Of a stretch of DNA of 64,000 nt, positions 34,590 to 45,359 are shown piece after piece. The notes beneath the pieces were generated by a model that saw only the letters and a list, made by a program, of their open reading frames with translations, searched no databases and was not told the DNA's origin. This DNA is from Lentinus brumalis (lineage: Eukaryota > Basidiomycota > Agaricomycetes > Polyporales > Polyporaceae): contig MARA01000014.1 of NCBI GenBank assembly GCA_001792895.1, positions 496,001 through 560,000 on the forward strand, given 5' to 3'. The stretch's first letter is position 1. Each line of letters starts with the position of its first letter. The translations under genes and the position numbers were made by a program.

Positions 34590-35920
34590 ACGTGAACGTT
34601 CAACGTCTGATGTGGATCGGAGCGAGTTGGAGGGTCGCATGCAGATGATGAGGTGATCTTGAACGTTTGAGCCGGGACGATGGAAGCAGCTGTAAGATAG
34701 ATAGTCTGTTGTACGATCGCATATGCACGATGCATGAGAACTCGAGCAAGTACCGGTGACTGCGAGTATGGGAGATGGAAACTCTCTGACAATGCGGAAG
34801 TCTCGAGATGCTGCAGCTTGCGATAAAAGACTAGGGGCGTGAGCAGGGGATGGCTTGGGTCGCAGGAGGACATCCTTGCTAGGCCGGGCTATCAACGTAT
34901 CCTTGAGCGGGTATCGAGTTCTTGTCCGAGGCAAGACCGGGATCCCCGCGATATCAAAGGGTACAAATGATGTCCAGATAAGGTGGCTAGCTAGGGCAAG
35001 GGCGGTCCAATCAACCAGACGAAGTCTGGTTGTCTCGATTGCACGCGTACGCGTTGACATGGGTACAAATGTACGACAACGTCGGAGCGAGCAGATGATG
35101 GAGGGGGAATGTACGACACACCAGCAAGTGACGACGAACCAAAGCTCGATGGCGACATATGAGGACTGCCATCCACACACCTCGCATTTAGCGTCGACGC
35201 TCCCACAGAAGGTCCAAGGGCACTTCCAGAGTGTATAGATAGGCCTCGAGCTGCGCCTATATATCAAGGTTCAGGCCGTATTCAGACGTCCGCGCGTCGA
35301 CGGATGTCTGAAGTCTGTCCCTCGTTTCACCGTCGTCTCCTCGGCCCTCCTGCTGGTCTTCGGGCACAATCCGCACTGCCAAAAACGCAATCGCAGATCG
35401 TCTCTCGGCGGTATCTCCGCAATGAGGCCTGCCGGAGTAACGCGTATGAAACGATATAGTCATATCGCATGTGCGCCATTTCCACGAGTCGCCAAGTCCG
35501 CGTTCGCTGATCCTCATGAGGCCAGGTTGTTGCCTCAGCCGTTGCATAGGAAGACGGAGAGGCCTCGTGTGTCGTCTATCGATTCTTGTGAAGCCTTTTG
35601 GACATGGCACACGTAAGGCATAGTCGAGGGTCAGCAGGACGGCCAATGACGAGACGAGCGATTGCACAGAATGGACAAGAAAGCGAACAGATGACAACGG
35701 GCATCTGGCAGCGTGTGGCAGGATCCGGGCGGGGTGGGTAAGCAGGCGCGACGAGGTGGCGGGAGACAAGGACGGACGGCGCAATTTGTCAGCCAGCCGC
35801 CCAGTCTGTCTCGTCAGTCTCCGTCCGCGATCTCGTCATGCTGCCGCCATTTCTTTGCTATAAAACTTCGTTCGGCCTCTGCTCTCTTCTCAACCACATC
35901 CATCACCTATCCTCCTCATC
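34590..35920. other. Intergenic, no confident gene
   Basis: This 1.3-kb region lies between the small Cys-rich gene and CYS3. A minus-strand frame stays open over 35257-35784, but it has no start context, splice support or known motif, so it is not called. The CYS3 TATA box is at 35859. Confidence 0.45.
35859..35865 (+). promoter_or_regulatory. TATA box of CYS3
   Basis: TATAAAA lies 62 nt upstream of the ATG at 35921, followed by a pyrimidine-rich leader, typical of a strongly expressed fungal gene. Confidence 0.6.
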
Positions 35921-37308
35921 ATGTCGCCGGTCATTCTCAACGGAGATTCCTCTCACCACGCGAACGGGACGAACGGCATCAACTCCATCAAGGAGCACGT
36001 CTCTCTTGATGGCTTCGGCACGCGTGCAATCCACGTAGGATCTGAGCCAAACCCAGAGACTGGCGCGGTGATCCCCTCCATCTCGCTCAGCACGACGTAC
36101 AAGCAGGACGGCGTCGGGAACCACAAGGTCAGCCGCCTACATTTTTTTCGTTTTTCGACATACCATCCTGACACGCGCTCTCGCAGGGCTTTGAATACTC
36201 TCGTTCAGGAAACCCGAACCGCAATGCTCTCGAGGCTACCCTTGCTGCTCTCGAGTCCGGCGGCTCGTCCGCCATCGCGTTCTCCTCGGGGTCCGCGACC
36301 ACCGCGACCGTCCTCCAATCCCTCGGTCCAGACGCACACATCATCAGCGTGAACGACGTATACGGCGGCACGTTCAGATACATGACCCGCGTCGCGGCCG
36401 TCAACCAAGGCCTGGAGACGACCTTCGTCGACCTCGAGAACGCGGACGACGACACCATCCGCGCCGCGTTCCGCCACAACACGAAACTCATCTGGATTGA
36501 GTCCCCCACGAACCCCACCCTCCGCCTCATCGACATCCCGCGCATCGTCTCCCTCGCGCACGAAGCGCCCTCACATCCCCTCGTCCTCGTCGACAACACC
36601 TTCCTCTCGCCCTTCTACCAGTCCCCACTCGTCCTCGGCGCTGACATCGTCTTGCACTCCCTCACCAAGTACGTGAACGGCCACTCGGACGTCGTCATGG
36701 GCGCCCTCATCCTCCCCGCGCACCACGCCGCGCTCACGGAGAAGCTCCGGTTCCTCCAAAACGCTATCGGCGCGGTTCCGAGTGCATATGACTGCTGGCT
36801 CGCACAGCGTGGCGCGAAGACGCTGCACCTCCGCATGAAGGCGCACGGCACCAACGCGCTCGCGGTCGCACGCGCCCTCCAGCGCTCCCCCCACGTCGAG
36901 GAGGTCATCTACCCCGGCCTGTCGACCCACCCGCGCAACGACCTCGCGTATCGCTCGTTGTCGTCGCAGGCGCGCACCTTCGTCGACAAGTACTTGAAGG
37001 CGAACGGGGACGATGCGGGCGGCTTCCCCTACGGCGGCATGATCTCGTTCCGCATCCGCGGAGGCGCAGCGCAGGCCGAGAAGTTCCTCACCGCGACGCG
37101 GCTCTTCACGCTCGCAGAGTCGCTGGGCGGCGTCGAGAGTCTCGCGGAGCTTCCGGCACAGATGACGCACGGAAGCATCCCGCCAGCAGAGCGCGCGCTG
37201 CTCGGCATCGGCGACAACCTCGTCCGCCTGTCCGTCGGGGTCGAGGAGGAGGAGGACCTCGTCGCGGACGTCGAGCAGGCACTCGAGGTCGCTGCCGCGT
37301 CGGCGTAA
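35921..37308 (+). CDS. CYS3: Cystathionine gamma-lyase
   Basis: Two exons (35921-36127, 36187-37308) give 442 aa. This is a PLP enzyme of the Cys/Met metabolism family. Signatures are FGTRAIHVGSEPNPETGAVI near the start, GFEYSRSGNPNRNALE, SSGSATTATVLQSL, DVYGGTFRYM and VDNTFLSPFYQSPL. The PLP lysine is about K230 in HSLTKYVNGHSDVVMG. Near the end are AESLGGVESLAELPAQMTH and NLVRLSVGVEEEEDL. It cleaves cystathionine to cysteine, 2-oxobutyrate and ammonia in the reverse transsulfuration route in the cytosol. The first 30 residues, a Ser/His/Asn-rich lead, are longer than in yeast Cys3. Cystathionine gamma-synthase is less likely, because the pattern GFEYSRSGNP...DVYGGT follows the lyase. Confidence 0.93.
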
Positions 37309-37489
37309 GATGGGGACGAGAGACATTCGAAGTACCATACCATTGTACCGTCTAGACGCATACGCATACTATTTATCGTTATCGTAGATGTAGCACTTCC
37401 CTCATACAAGTACCCATACCACACGCCTGTTTCTACGCAGTAATAGATGCCAACGGCTTCCGAGTCCGCAATCTGTGTATCTATCCATA

Positions 37490-38482
37490 CTATGGTTTGG
37501 ACACTATCCCCACGATGTGGTCTGCCAACATCCATCCTTGTTCGTCTGCACCAACTTCCAAACATTTCTCGACCCATGCCTGTAAGCGTCAGCGTCAGCG
37601 CAAGCCCACTGGTGGGCCACGACGAAGACGCACCTCAAAGTCATCTCCCTGCAGCTCGTTCACCGCTTTATCTAGACCACCGGCAAGCAACCCCTCCGTC
37701 CCTAGCATCTTTACGTTCTCTCCGCGCACGCCGGTCACCCTCTGCAAGATCCGCGGCATCTCCGCCGGAAGCTCGTGGTGCATGGCATGGCACGGCACCC
37801 CGCCCTCGTCCAGCCGCACATAGTCCCCATCGCGCGCATGCTGGGCGTAGAACTCCCTCCTCGCGGCCAACCGCGTAGGGTCGGTCAACGCGAGAGCGCG
37901 GTAGTGCGCCCACCTACTCACGAACGCGCAGAAGAGCGCGCCTCCGACCTCGGGGCGGACCATCGACCAAGCATGCTGGATCGCGGCCTCGCGCAGCGGC
38001 GCGGATATGATGTGGTACAGCGGGCCGAGGAGGAGGACTGCGTCGAACGTCCCGCGCTCGAAGGCGAGCTCGGGGATGGACGAGAGCGCGGTGGCGTCCC
38101 CTTTGAGGATGCGTGCGGGGCGAGAGGACGGGGGAAGGGCGGAGGCCCGGGTCCGCGCGAGGTCCAGGAGGCCCTCTGAGAGGTCGACTAGAGTCACGGC
38201 ATGGCCGCGCGCGGCCAGCGCGAATGTGTATGGACCTGGAGTGACGTGCGGAGACGCGTCAGTCTAGGCAGTTGTCGTTGGGACTTGGATGTACTTACCT
38301 GCGCCGCCTCCGATATCCAGGATCTTCAAACCAGGGCGGTCTGGTAGCCGCGAGATGATAGTGCGCAGCGTCACTTCGAACTCGATTCGGTGTGCACGTA
38401 GGCGGCCGTCCTCGAGCTCGGGGTTCGTGTTGTACCACTGAGTGGTGGCTGCGTTGAGATCCTGGGGAGTTGAAGTGGACAT
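37490..38482 (-). CDS. SAM-dependent class I methyltransferase
   Basis: Three exons (38482-38299, 38235-37634, 37579-37490) give 291 aa. Motif I is split by intron 1: LKILDIGGGAG then PYTFALAARGHAVTLVDLSE, whose aspartate should hold the SAM ribose. Further along are GDATAL and FDAVLLLGPLYHI (motif IV-like), and HAWSMVRPEVGGALFCAFVS is the strand after it. The C-terminus QHARDGDYVRLDEGG...HAMHHEL probably forms the substrate cap. The usual end of the frame at 37595 is inside an intron (GTGCGT...TTACAG). The true end is the small exon reading AWVEKCLEVGADEQG, stop at 37490. The substrate cannot be told. It is convergent with CYS3, with 181 bp between stops. Confidence 0.85.
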
Positions 38483-38961
38483 GATCGGGTTACTGCAGAA
38501 CGAGCACTTGGAGGTAGCACCGATTCCTGTGGCTTATCATGACTGTCTTGCACTGGTAGAGCGGTAGCATACCGGCGAGCGCGCATGAGCTCCGCATGTC
38601 ATGTCGCTCTTGCTCGCCGGGACCGCGTTTGACTCACACTACCCATATTGCAGGTCGCAGTTGGGGCGCAGCAGTCTGCTCTTGGCCCGCCGATGTGTTT
38701 CACATAGACTGCGCTCGCAGCACAGCACTTCGCAGGGTCTGCCTAGAGCTTCTGACAATGAACTGTCAGCGAACGTGGTCGGATGAGTAACACTCAACGA
38801 CATGATGCCCATGGGATGCCCACACGCAATGTCTTAGTGGGAGTGAGACGCATATCAGCATACATTCTCTCGACGGGGTAAGATTTGTGGGAAGTAGTCG
38901 ATTAGGAGTGAGAGGATGTGGCGAGTCGGGACGCCACGTCGATGTCCAAGCACACAGTGCC
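38483..38961. other. Intergenic upstream of the methyltransferase
   Basis: About 480 bp with no gene recognised. It contains the methyltransferase promoter and the 3' UTR of the amino-acid transporter, both minus strand. Confidence 0.5.
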
Positions 38962-40887
38962 CTAGCACGTGAAGGGCTTGCCCACGAGTCCCTCGCTGTA
39001 AGCATCCGCGATGAGCTACATAGACGAGACTTGCATGTCAGCCATCGTGTCCTCGAGGACATGACAAGGATATGCACGTCACCTTGATCGAGACATACGT
39101 CCCTGCAACGCACATGAATGCGCCTGCAAGCACGGTTAGCACCGCAAGCGTGGTGCCCAACCATCTCCGCTTTATCGCGTCCATCCCGCCCTTCAGATGG
39201 AACGTGTCGTGCAGCCAGAAGAATCCGGCGACGCCGTAGGTGTACCACGATGCGAAGAGCGACGCGGTAATACCGGTGAGGTACGAGAAGATAGGGACGG
39301 CGCTCGCGAGGACGAATGCAACGGCGACGGAGGCGAAGCAGAGGAAGACCCATGTCGACCATCCGAGGATGGTGTGTGAGTGGATGTGCCGGGTGTGCCG
39401 GAAGAACCGCACGAAAAGCAGCTTGGCGGCGAAGTGCGTATAGAGTGCGCCGGTGCTGTGTGCAATGGTCAGGGTGATCGTCACCACGCACATGGAGTGA
39501 GACTGTGACGCACATGAGAAAGTTCACCATCCCGAACGCAAAGCTGATTTTCGCCCATACAGGTGGGAGGGAGAACAATGCCGGCGACGCGACTGTGCTG
39601 CCGATGTACACATAGACAACGACACTGAATACCGCGAAGAATGTGGTGGCGAAGCCTTGCAGAACCCAGGCGGCCTGAGCGAGCTCGTCAAGGTTTGATG
39701 CGTCATGGGAGGAGGGCGACACAACTCGCCTTCATAGCGTCCTGCGGTCGCCGCATCTCGGAGATCAGGACGAAGAATCTGGCGCAGAGCTTAGTGGTAG
39801 CCAGATGTACTTTACGTACGACGGTTCGACCTACACAAAGTGTCCTGGCAAGGGAGAAACAAAGTCAGCTACTCGCAAAGAAGACTATTCCGACGATCTA
39901 CGAACCTGCATAGGCGAAGACCTGCACACGTCATGAGCCACTATTTCCACAAGTTTGACGTGAGACTCACAGGACCAGTGATCGCCAGGAACGCTTCATA
40001 GAAGTTGGATGGCACAGTCGCTTGGATGACACGGCCAGAAACCGGATTCGCTCCAGCACCCACCATGGCGAGGATGCCACACAGAGTGATGAATACGGCA
40101 CTGACCAATGCGAGCCAGCTCAAGCGGCTGAATGTGCGCGGCAGCGCGAGAAGGAACGTAGCAATCGCAAATATCGCCAGTAGCACACTCGCGCATAGTC
40201 CATTATTGGACAATGTTGACAACGCCTGTTGACCGGACAGGATCAACGCACCCTGGGAGTCGCCGCATCAGTGGAGGCTTGCTGAACAGTTGAATAGAAA
40301 CTGACCACGCCGAAGATGGCGAAGATGATCGATCCTGCGGCGAAGATCTCACGTCCGATGGGGCCAAACAAGATGTATCCCGCGTCACCTAGAAGTGTTC
40401 GTCAGTATTATTGACTGCAGAGCTCGTGGCGGACTATATACCCATGTTATGCACTTCCGGGTGGTTCAGCTTGAAATCCACCAGTAACTTTGCGGTATAC
40501 AAGGCGAATACCCCCAGGAAGATGGTCAGAATTAGCGACGGCACGATGCCTAGCAAATTCGAGTCAGCGGAGCAAGCGGTGTGAGGTTAGCGAAGAACGC
40601 TCTCACCAACGATGGCTATGGCGTTTGGTAGGGTGAGTAGACCGGTACTGACGATCTCAGCGACCATCAGCGCACTGACAAGCTGACCAGGGCGTCGCGT
40701 AAGCGATAGTGTGGCCAGTGAAATGTTATCAACTCACCTGCCAGCTCAAGGTCTTGTACTTGATTTCATGCTCATCCTCGTTGCCGAACACGTCTGCAGT
40801 GACTATCTCCTTCTCCAACTTCGAGAGGGAACCCTCGTCCAATCCGGGAAAGGAGGAATGATCGATGTCAACTTCGCGTTCAGACAT
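38962..40887 (-). CDS. Amino-acid transporter, AAAP family (Aa_trans)
   Basis: About eleven exons encode a protein with roughly eleven membrane helices. The N-terminus (MSEREVDIDHSSFPGLDEGS) ends in VFGNEDEHEIKYKTLSWQ, the usual lead before helix 1. Helix 1 is LVSALMVAEIVSTGLLTLPN. Later landmarks are VHNMGDAGYILFGPIGREIF, AYAGHFVFFVLISEMRRPQD, AMKAAWVLQGFATTFFAVF and NFLITGALYTHFAAKLLFVR. The end is LIADAYSEGLVGKPFTC. Family members carry neutral amino acids with protons across plasma or vacuolar membranes. Two points are unusual: a 10-nt microexon at 39835-39844, and a GC-AG intron at 39675-39729. Both are needed to join conserved blocks. A 58-nt intron (39456-39513) removes what looks like a frameshift, so the gene appears intact. 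Confidence 0.88.
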
Positions 40888-42059
40888 TGCTCACAAGCAA
40901 TACGAGGGGCCGGAGCAACAAGGCGGCCGCCAGTGAATCCTTATCAAGCTGGTTGACCCGGCGGTAAAGCGGTCTCGGGATTATGTATGTTGTAGTGCGC
41001 TTGTCGGTATCGACTAGAAGTATCATCGATTTTGAAACTCGCTCATCGCTCCAGTCGCTTCTGATGTAGCCGTGCGGGTTTCGGTGCCAGCGTGTAGCAT
41101 GCTGCATCCTACCATGCGCTCTGCCTGGATGAGATTTTCGGAGTTATATCTGGACACCTACCATACGATCACCGTAAGTTAGCTTCGTCGAGACAACAGA
41201 ATGGGGTCCACCGGGCATGCTGAGAATTGAAGTAGGGGTATGTACATCGTGCCAGTGACGGGAATGTGGCATCAGGCTCGCTGCCGCCAACGTGGCTGAC
41301 AGGAGGGCATCAGCTGCGATCAGTGTCGCTGCAGATCAATGGACGTGCTCACCTTGGAAGTTAGAAGGAAACAATCGGGAGAGCAGACTGAGCAGCCAGC
41401 GTAGAGCAGACGATTCCCACGGCTACAAGGTGAAGCCGGGTTAAAGTTTCAGCACCAACTACGGCGCTCGTTCGATCTTCACCGCGACCGCCATTTTCCT
41501 CTGATACCTTTCGGGCGTGACCTGCAGCTTCAGAGTCTCCACTAGATCGTATGTGCTGTCCATGATCATGAGTGCTCGCGGTTCAACGACGACTGATGAA
41601 AACGGATGCCGCCCAGGATACTCCCTTCATGCTGGTACCGCCCGCTGATGGTCTCGCCCACGCATGCACGGTACGTAGAGCGTGTCCCGCAGGATGATGT
41701 TACGAGGCTTACTCGTACGCTGGAGTGTATGCAACATCTCGCGGGATGAGTCGCTTGTAAGATTGAAGTCTGAATGTCGTGCTTCCTCAATCTGTTCTTG
41801 CTGATGTTTTCTGTGAGTTGCGGATGTAACACTATGGTCGCACGTCTTTGCTACCGGTTTCTTCAATCGTGATCTTGGTCACTGTGATCGGAAGACGTGT
41901 AACTGTCTGATTTGCTACAACACGCCATAGGTTACTTTTCTACTCACTGTCTTGCCTGGTACTTACTCGGTACTACAATCGTACAGTACAAGAGGAGAGC
42001 GGTATGGTAGTAAGTAACGATGTGCGTGTACCTCGCGGTTCTACAAGGAATGTAAGTAC
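40888..42059. other. Intergenic, no gene recognised
   Basis: About 1.2 kb between quinone reductase 3 and the amino-acid transporter, both minus strand. It holds the transporter's promoter. The open frames (for example 41566-41832) show no motif. Confidence 0.5.
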
Positions 42060-42952
42060 TTAGAAATTGACCCTGCTGACGGTCTCCCAGAAGTGCTTTC
42101 CCTGCAGCTCCGCAATCTCGAGCTCGAGCGGGGAGGGCTGGCGGGAACCATCACGAGGGCCCGCGATAGTACCAGCGCCCCACGGAGAACCTGAGTATAG
42201 CACGATCAGCATCAGTCATACCCCAGCACGAACAAAGCGAGCGGACACTCACCCCCATGCACCTCGCTCACGTTCGTGAGCTGCGCATACGCCTTCCCGT
42301 ATCCAAACGGCACGAAGTTGATCCCGTGGTGGACGAGCGTTGAGAGCGAGTTCAGGATTGTGCTCTCCTGGCCACTGTTCGGGCCCCCGGTCGACACGAA
42401 CACGCTCGCGTACTTGCCGACGAGCGCGCCGCTCGCCCACAGCAGGCCCGTCGCGTCCCAGAACGCCTTCCACTGCGCGGGAAGGCGCCAAAGCGGGTGG
42501 GGATGCCGAGTACGAAGGCGTCGAACTGCGCCAGGTCGGCGGGTTCCAGGACCGGGTGGGCGGGCTTGGGCGGGGCATTCATCTTCTTGAGGACGCCGTC
42601 CGGGAGCGTTTCGGCAATCCTGGGCGAAGGCGCGTTAGCTACTTGCTACGAAAGGACATGGACGATGAGGATGAGACGTACTGGTAGATTGTTGCGGAGC
42701 CGCCAGAGGCCTCGATACCCTGCTTCACGGACGCGGCCACTAGGGAGATGGGTGTACGGTTAGAATGCGGGTATTGATTGTCTTCGGAAGATGAAGCTTA
42801 CGCTTGTCAATGTGGCCGAACATGGAGTAGATGATGATGGCGACCTTGGGAGACATAATATCGGAGGTCTTGGTTGGCGGCAGCGGGCTTGTTGGGTTTA
42901 ATTCGAAGACGTCCAAGAAGGGCTTCTTGAAACGCTGTCCAGGGGAGCACAC
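42060..42952 (-). CDS. NAD(P)H:quinone oxidoreductase 3, flavodoxin-like; start lost and one frameshift
   Basis: Four exons (42952-42802, 42739-42682, 42619-42253, 42190-42060). Protein similarity to paralogues 1 and 2 runs the full length. The first codon of the conserved extension ([12 protein letters not shown]) is GTG, not ATG, with an in-frame TAG shortly upstream. The usable ATG is 42856 ([17 protein letters not shown]), the standard start of such enzymes without the extension. In exon 3 one C is missing at the CCC run (42479-42481), between PTRFGAFP and the expected [11 protein letters not shown]. After it the frame is normal ([34 protein letters not shown]). The predicted role is FMN-dependent quinone reduction. 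Start loss and frameshift together make decay more credible here than in paralogue 1. Confidence 0.82.
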
Positions 42953-43638
42953 GTAGAGTAGAGCTGTAGAGAGCTACAAGGCAAAAGATGCCTGACATTA
43001 TATAGCTGCAAGGCAGCGCAGCAGGATAAGTATCCGCGCAGTGGACCTACCACGGAGTCACAGTGTACGAACCAGCAGCAGTTGGATGGCTGTACAGCTT
43101 CATCAGCGTTGACAAACAATCTCACGTACGGCTTTGATACAACCCAGACATCTGTCGAAAAGTGTCGATGTTCTTGCATAAGGTCTCGCACACTAGGCGA
43201 TGTGGATCGCAGCCGCGTGGGCCCGGTCTATGTCCGAGTCAGTGTACCTCGAGATTGGACAATTCTGCTGACATCGATGGACGACATAGTCACAGCACAA
43301 CAGAGAGTACTAGTATGCTTACAGACAGGCTACGATGCGTTGAGTTGACGGTCGAAGCTGGAGGTTTCAGACTCCAGAGACTCAGAGGTGGGATTCGGAA
43401 CACGCGCATGTGACCGTGGCCTTTGTCGATGCGTGTCGGACCTCGGTAGATACCGAGTTGCTGCTTGACTTCCCACATCTCAGTATCTGGGACTTCCCGG
43501 ATATCAATCGAACGTCTCAAGTGGAGGAGATACTATTGCACGCAGTGCGTATAATCTTCTGATATCCCTTGAAGTCTACCTCAAGAAGTTGACCAGCGTG
43601 GTATTAGTACCAAGCTCAGCCGCGGCCTTGAAGTGTGA
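42953..43638. other. Divergent intergenic region
   Basis: This lies between quinone reductase 3 (minus) and F-box 6 (plus) and should hold both promoters. No gene or clear TATA box was recognised. Confidence 0.5.
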
Positions 43639-45160
43639 ATGCTGCGCTTGTCAGAGCTCCCTCACGACGTCCTCGAGGCCATCCTCGAGCAACTGACGCC
43701 GCGAGAGGCCCTCCAGCTATCGAGGACGAACAAGAGACTCAATAGCATCGCGATCTTCCACGTTCTTCACGACGTCACCCTAGGAGAGGAAGTGGGACCC
43801 TCCGACCCGCACGGTCTAAGCGATCACCGTACCCGTCCCAGGCTCAGCGGTCGGGAACAGCTAGTATCTTTTGCAACCTTCGTGCTGTCTAACACAGCTC
43901 TCTACGCGCACCACATCCGCTCGCTCGTGCTGACGCTGCACATATTCGGCCATTCCGCGGACTCGATCGCCGAGGTACGCCCCACTTCCACACTCCTCGT
44001 GCAAGTTCTCCCACATGTCCGCGAGCTGCGAAGGCTCCACATACTACATGCGGACCACCTACGTCCAATGGATGAGGATATCTTCGACGCCATCGCCGCC
44101 CTGGAGAAGCTCGACTACCTGAATATCGGCAATGTCGGGCAGAAGTACGAATGCTGCGTTGCGTTGCTGTCTCGCATGCGCAGCCGTCCGTCGGAGATCG
44201 TCCTCGACGGGTTCGCCGCACGTGCATTGACACTCGAGCCCTTCAGGCCGCACCACAACACACTTCGTAGAGTGACCATCGGTGGCGCTATGATGATTGA
44301 CCCAAACTTCGTCGGTGGTCCCTGCGACACATTTCCCCGCGTGGAGAGCGTCCACATCAAGGACACGATCATGTACATGCCTTCGGTCGATCTGTCGACT
44401 CTCTTCCCTAAAGCCCGCCACGCGACCCTTCACAACGTGCACAGCCGTTCTGCAGCCTCCGACCGTCGGATGCGGTGGGCAAGTCTCGATTCGCTTACCG
44501 TGACTGGCGCATCCCCCATGATAGTAACCCCCGTTCGCAACGTCACCTTCCTGAGATACCCCGTAAGGCAGTCGCTTGCAAGTATGAGGTCGGTCGTGCT
44601 GTCATACGCCCCCGCCACACTCGACCTGGTGCGCTATGGCGATCGCGAGGGCAAGCCGGCATGGTGCGCCTCCATACGCTACCTGCATCTATACGATGCG
44701 CTCCCTACGGACACCTTTTGGGAATCTACCCTGGTGAGCTTATTCTACGCAGGCTCTCGCAGCATTCTCCCCATTCGTCGCTTCTGATGTGCCGGACATT
44801 GCGTAGATGCCTCAGTTAGAGGACCTTGCTTCGACACCGCTCCGTCATACGCTGGAGGCGCTATGCGTATCCCGCCGTCCTCAGGCCAATGCGACTGGTC
44901 AGCCTGCAGGCCAAGATCTCTCCGAATCTACTCCAGTTCTCTGGGCATGGCTGGCGCGCATGGTCATGACAGAGTACTTCACGCAACTGGAATACGTGGG
45001 GTTTGTGGATGCGTCCCAGCCCGAGCCCGTTGCGTACTGGTACCGGAGGATCCATGCGGACACCGACATGGCGGGAGACGCGGTCCTCGAGAAGGTTCCA
45101 CAGAGTGAGGTTCCGGACCTGACTCGTATGCTGGAGAACCTGCAGCGCGAAGAAGCATGA
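43639..45160 (+). CDS. F-box protein 6 (subfamily II), intact
   Basis: Exons 43639-44733 and 44807-45160, with a 73-nt GTGAGC...CGTAG intron, give 482 aa. The F-box is LRLSELPHDVLEAILEQLTP then REALQLSRTNKRLNSIAIFH. Leucine-rich-like segments fill the middle (LRRLHILHADHL, LDYLNIGNVGQ, SLDSLTVTGAS). Exon 2 begins MPQLEDLASTPLRHTLEALC and ends with the subfamily's tail: LEYVGFVDAS, YWYRRIHADTD, VPQSEVPDLTRMLENLQREE. It is the closest relative of F-box 4 and shows what that gene's last exon should contain. The predicted role is SCF ubiquitin ligase adaptor, target unknown. Its stop codon (45158-45160) coincides with the left edge of the tandem array. Confidence 0.85.
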
Positions 45161-45359
45161 TTGTGAGTCTGGTGCCGACTTCTCGTCGACGCGTTGACCG
45201 TGCTGAACATAGTAACTGGTATCGTCACGGTATCAAGAACTCAGTAACCAGTCTACATATATTATCGTGAAACATGGAACAGAATAACATCACGATGGGC
45301 CCGGCTCACCCTCTACTATGTACGAAGGAACTTGGACAATCAGCATCGCGGTCTCGGAC

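Noticed and set aside
35257..35784. 175-codon minus-strand open frame upstream of CYS3
   Set aside because: It has no start context, splice partner or recognisable motif, and lies in promoter-like DNA.
37595..37633. Methyltransferase stop at 37595
   Set aside because: It is inside an intron; the GTGCGT donor and TTACAG acceptor lead to a final exon ending at 37490.
39456..39513. Frameshift or 22-bp duplication (ATGTGCGT twice) in the amino-acid transporter
   Set aside because: A 58-nt GTGCGT...CACAG intron covers it and yields the expected NFLITGALYTHFAAK.
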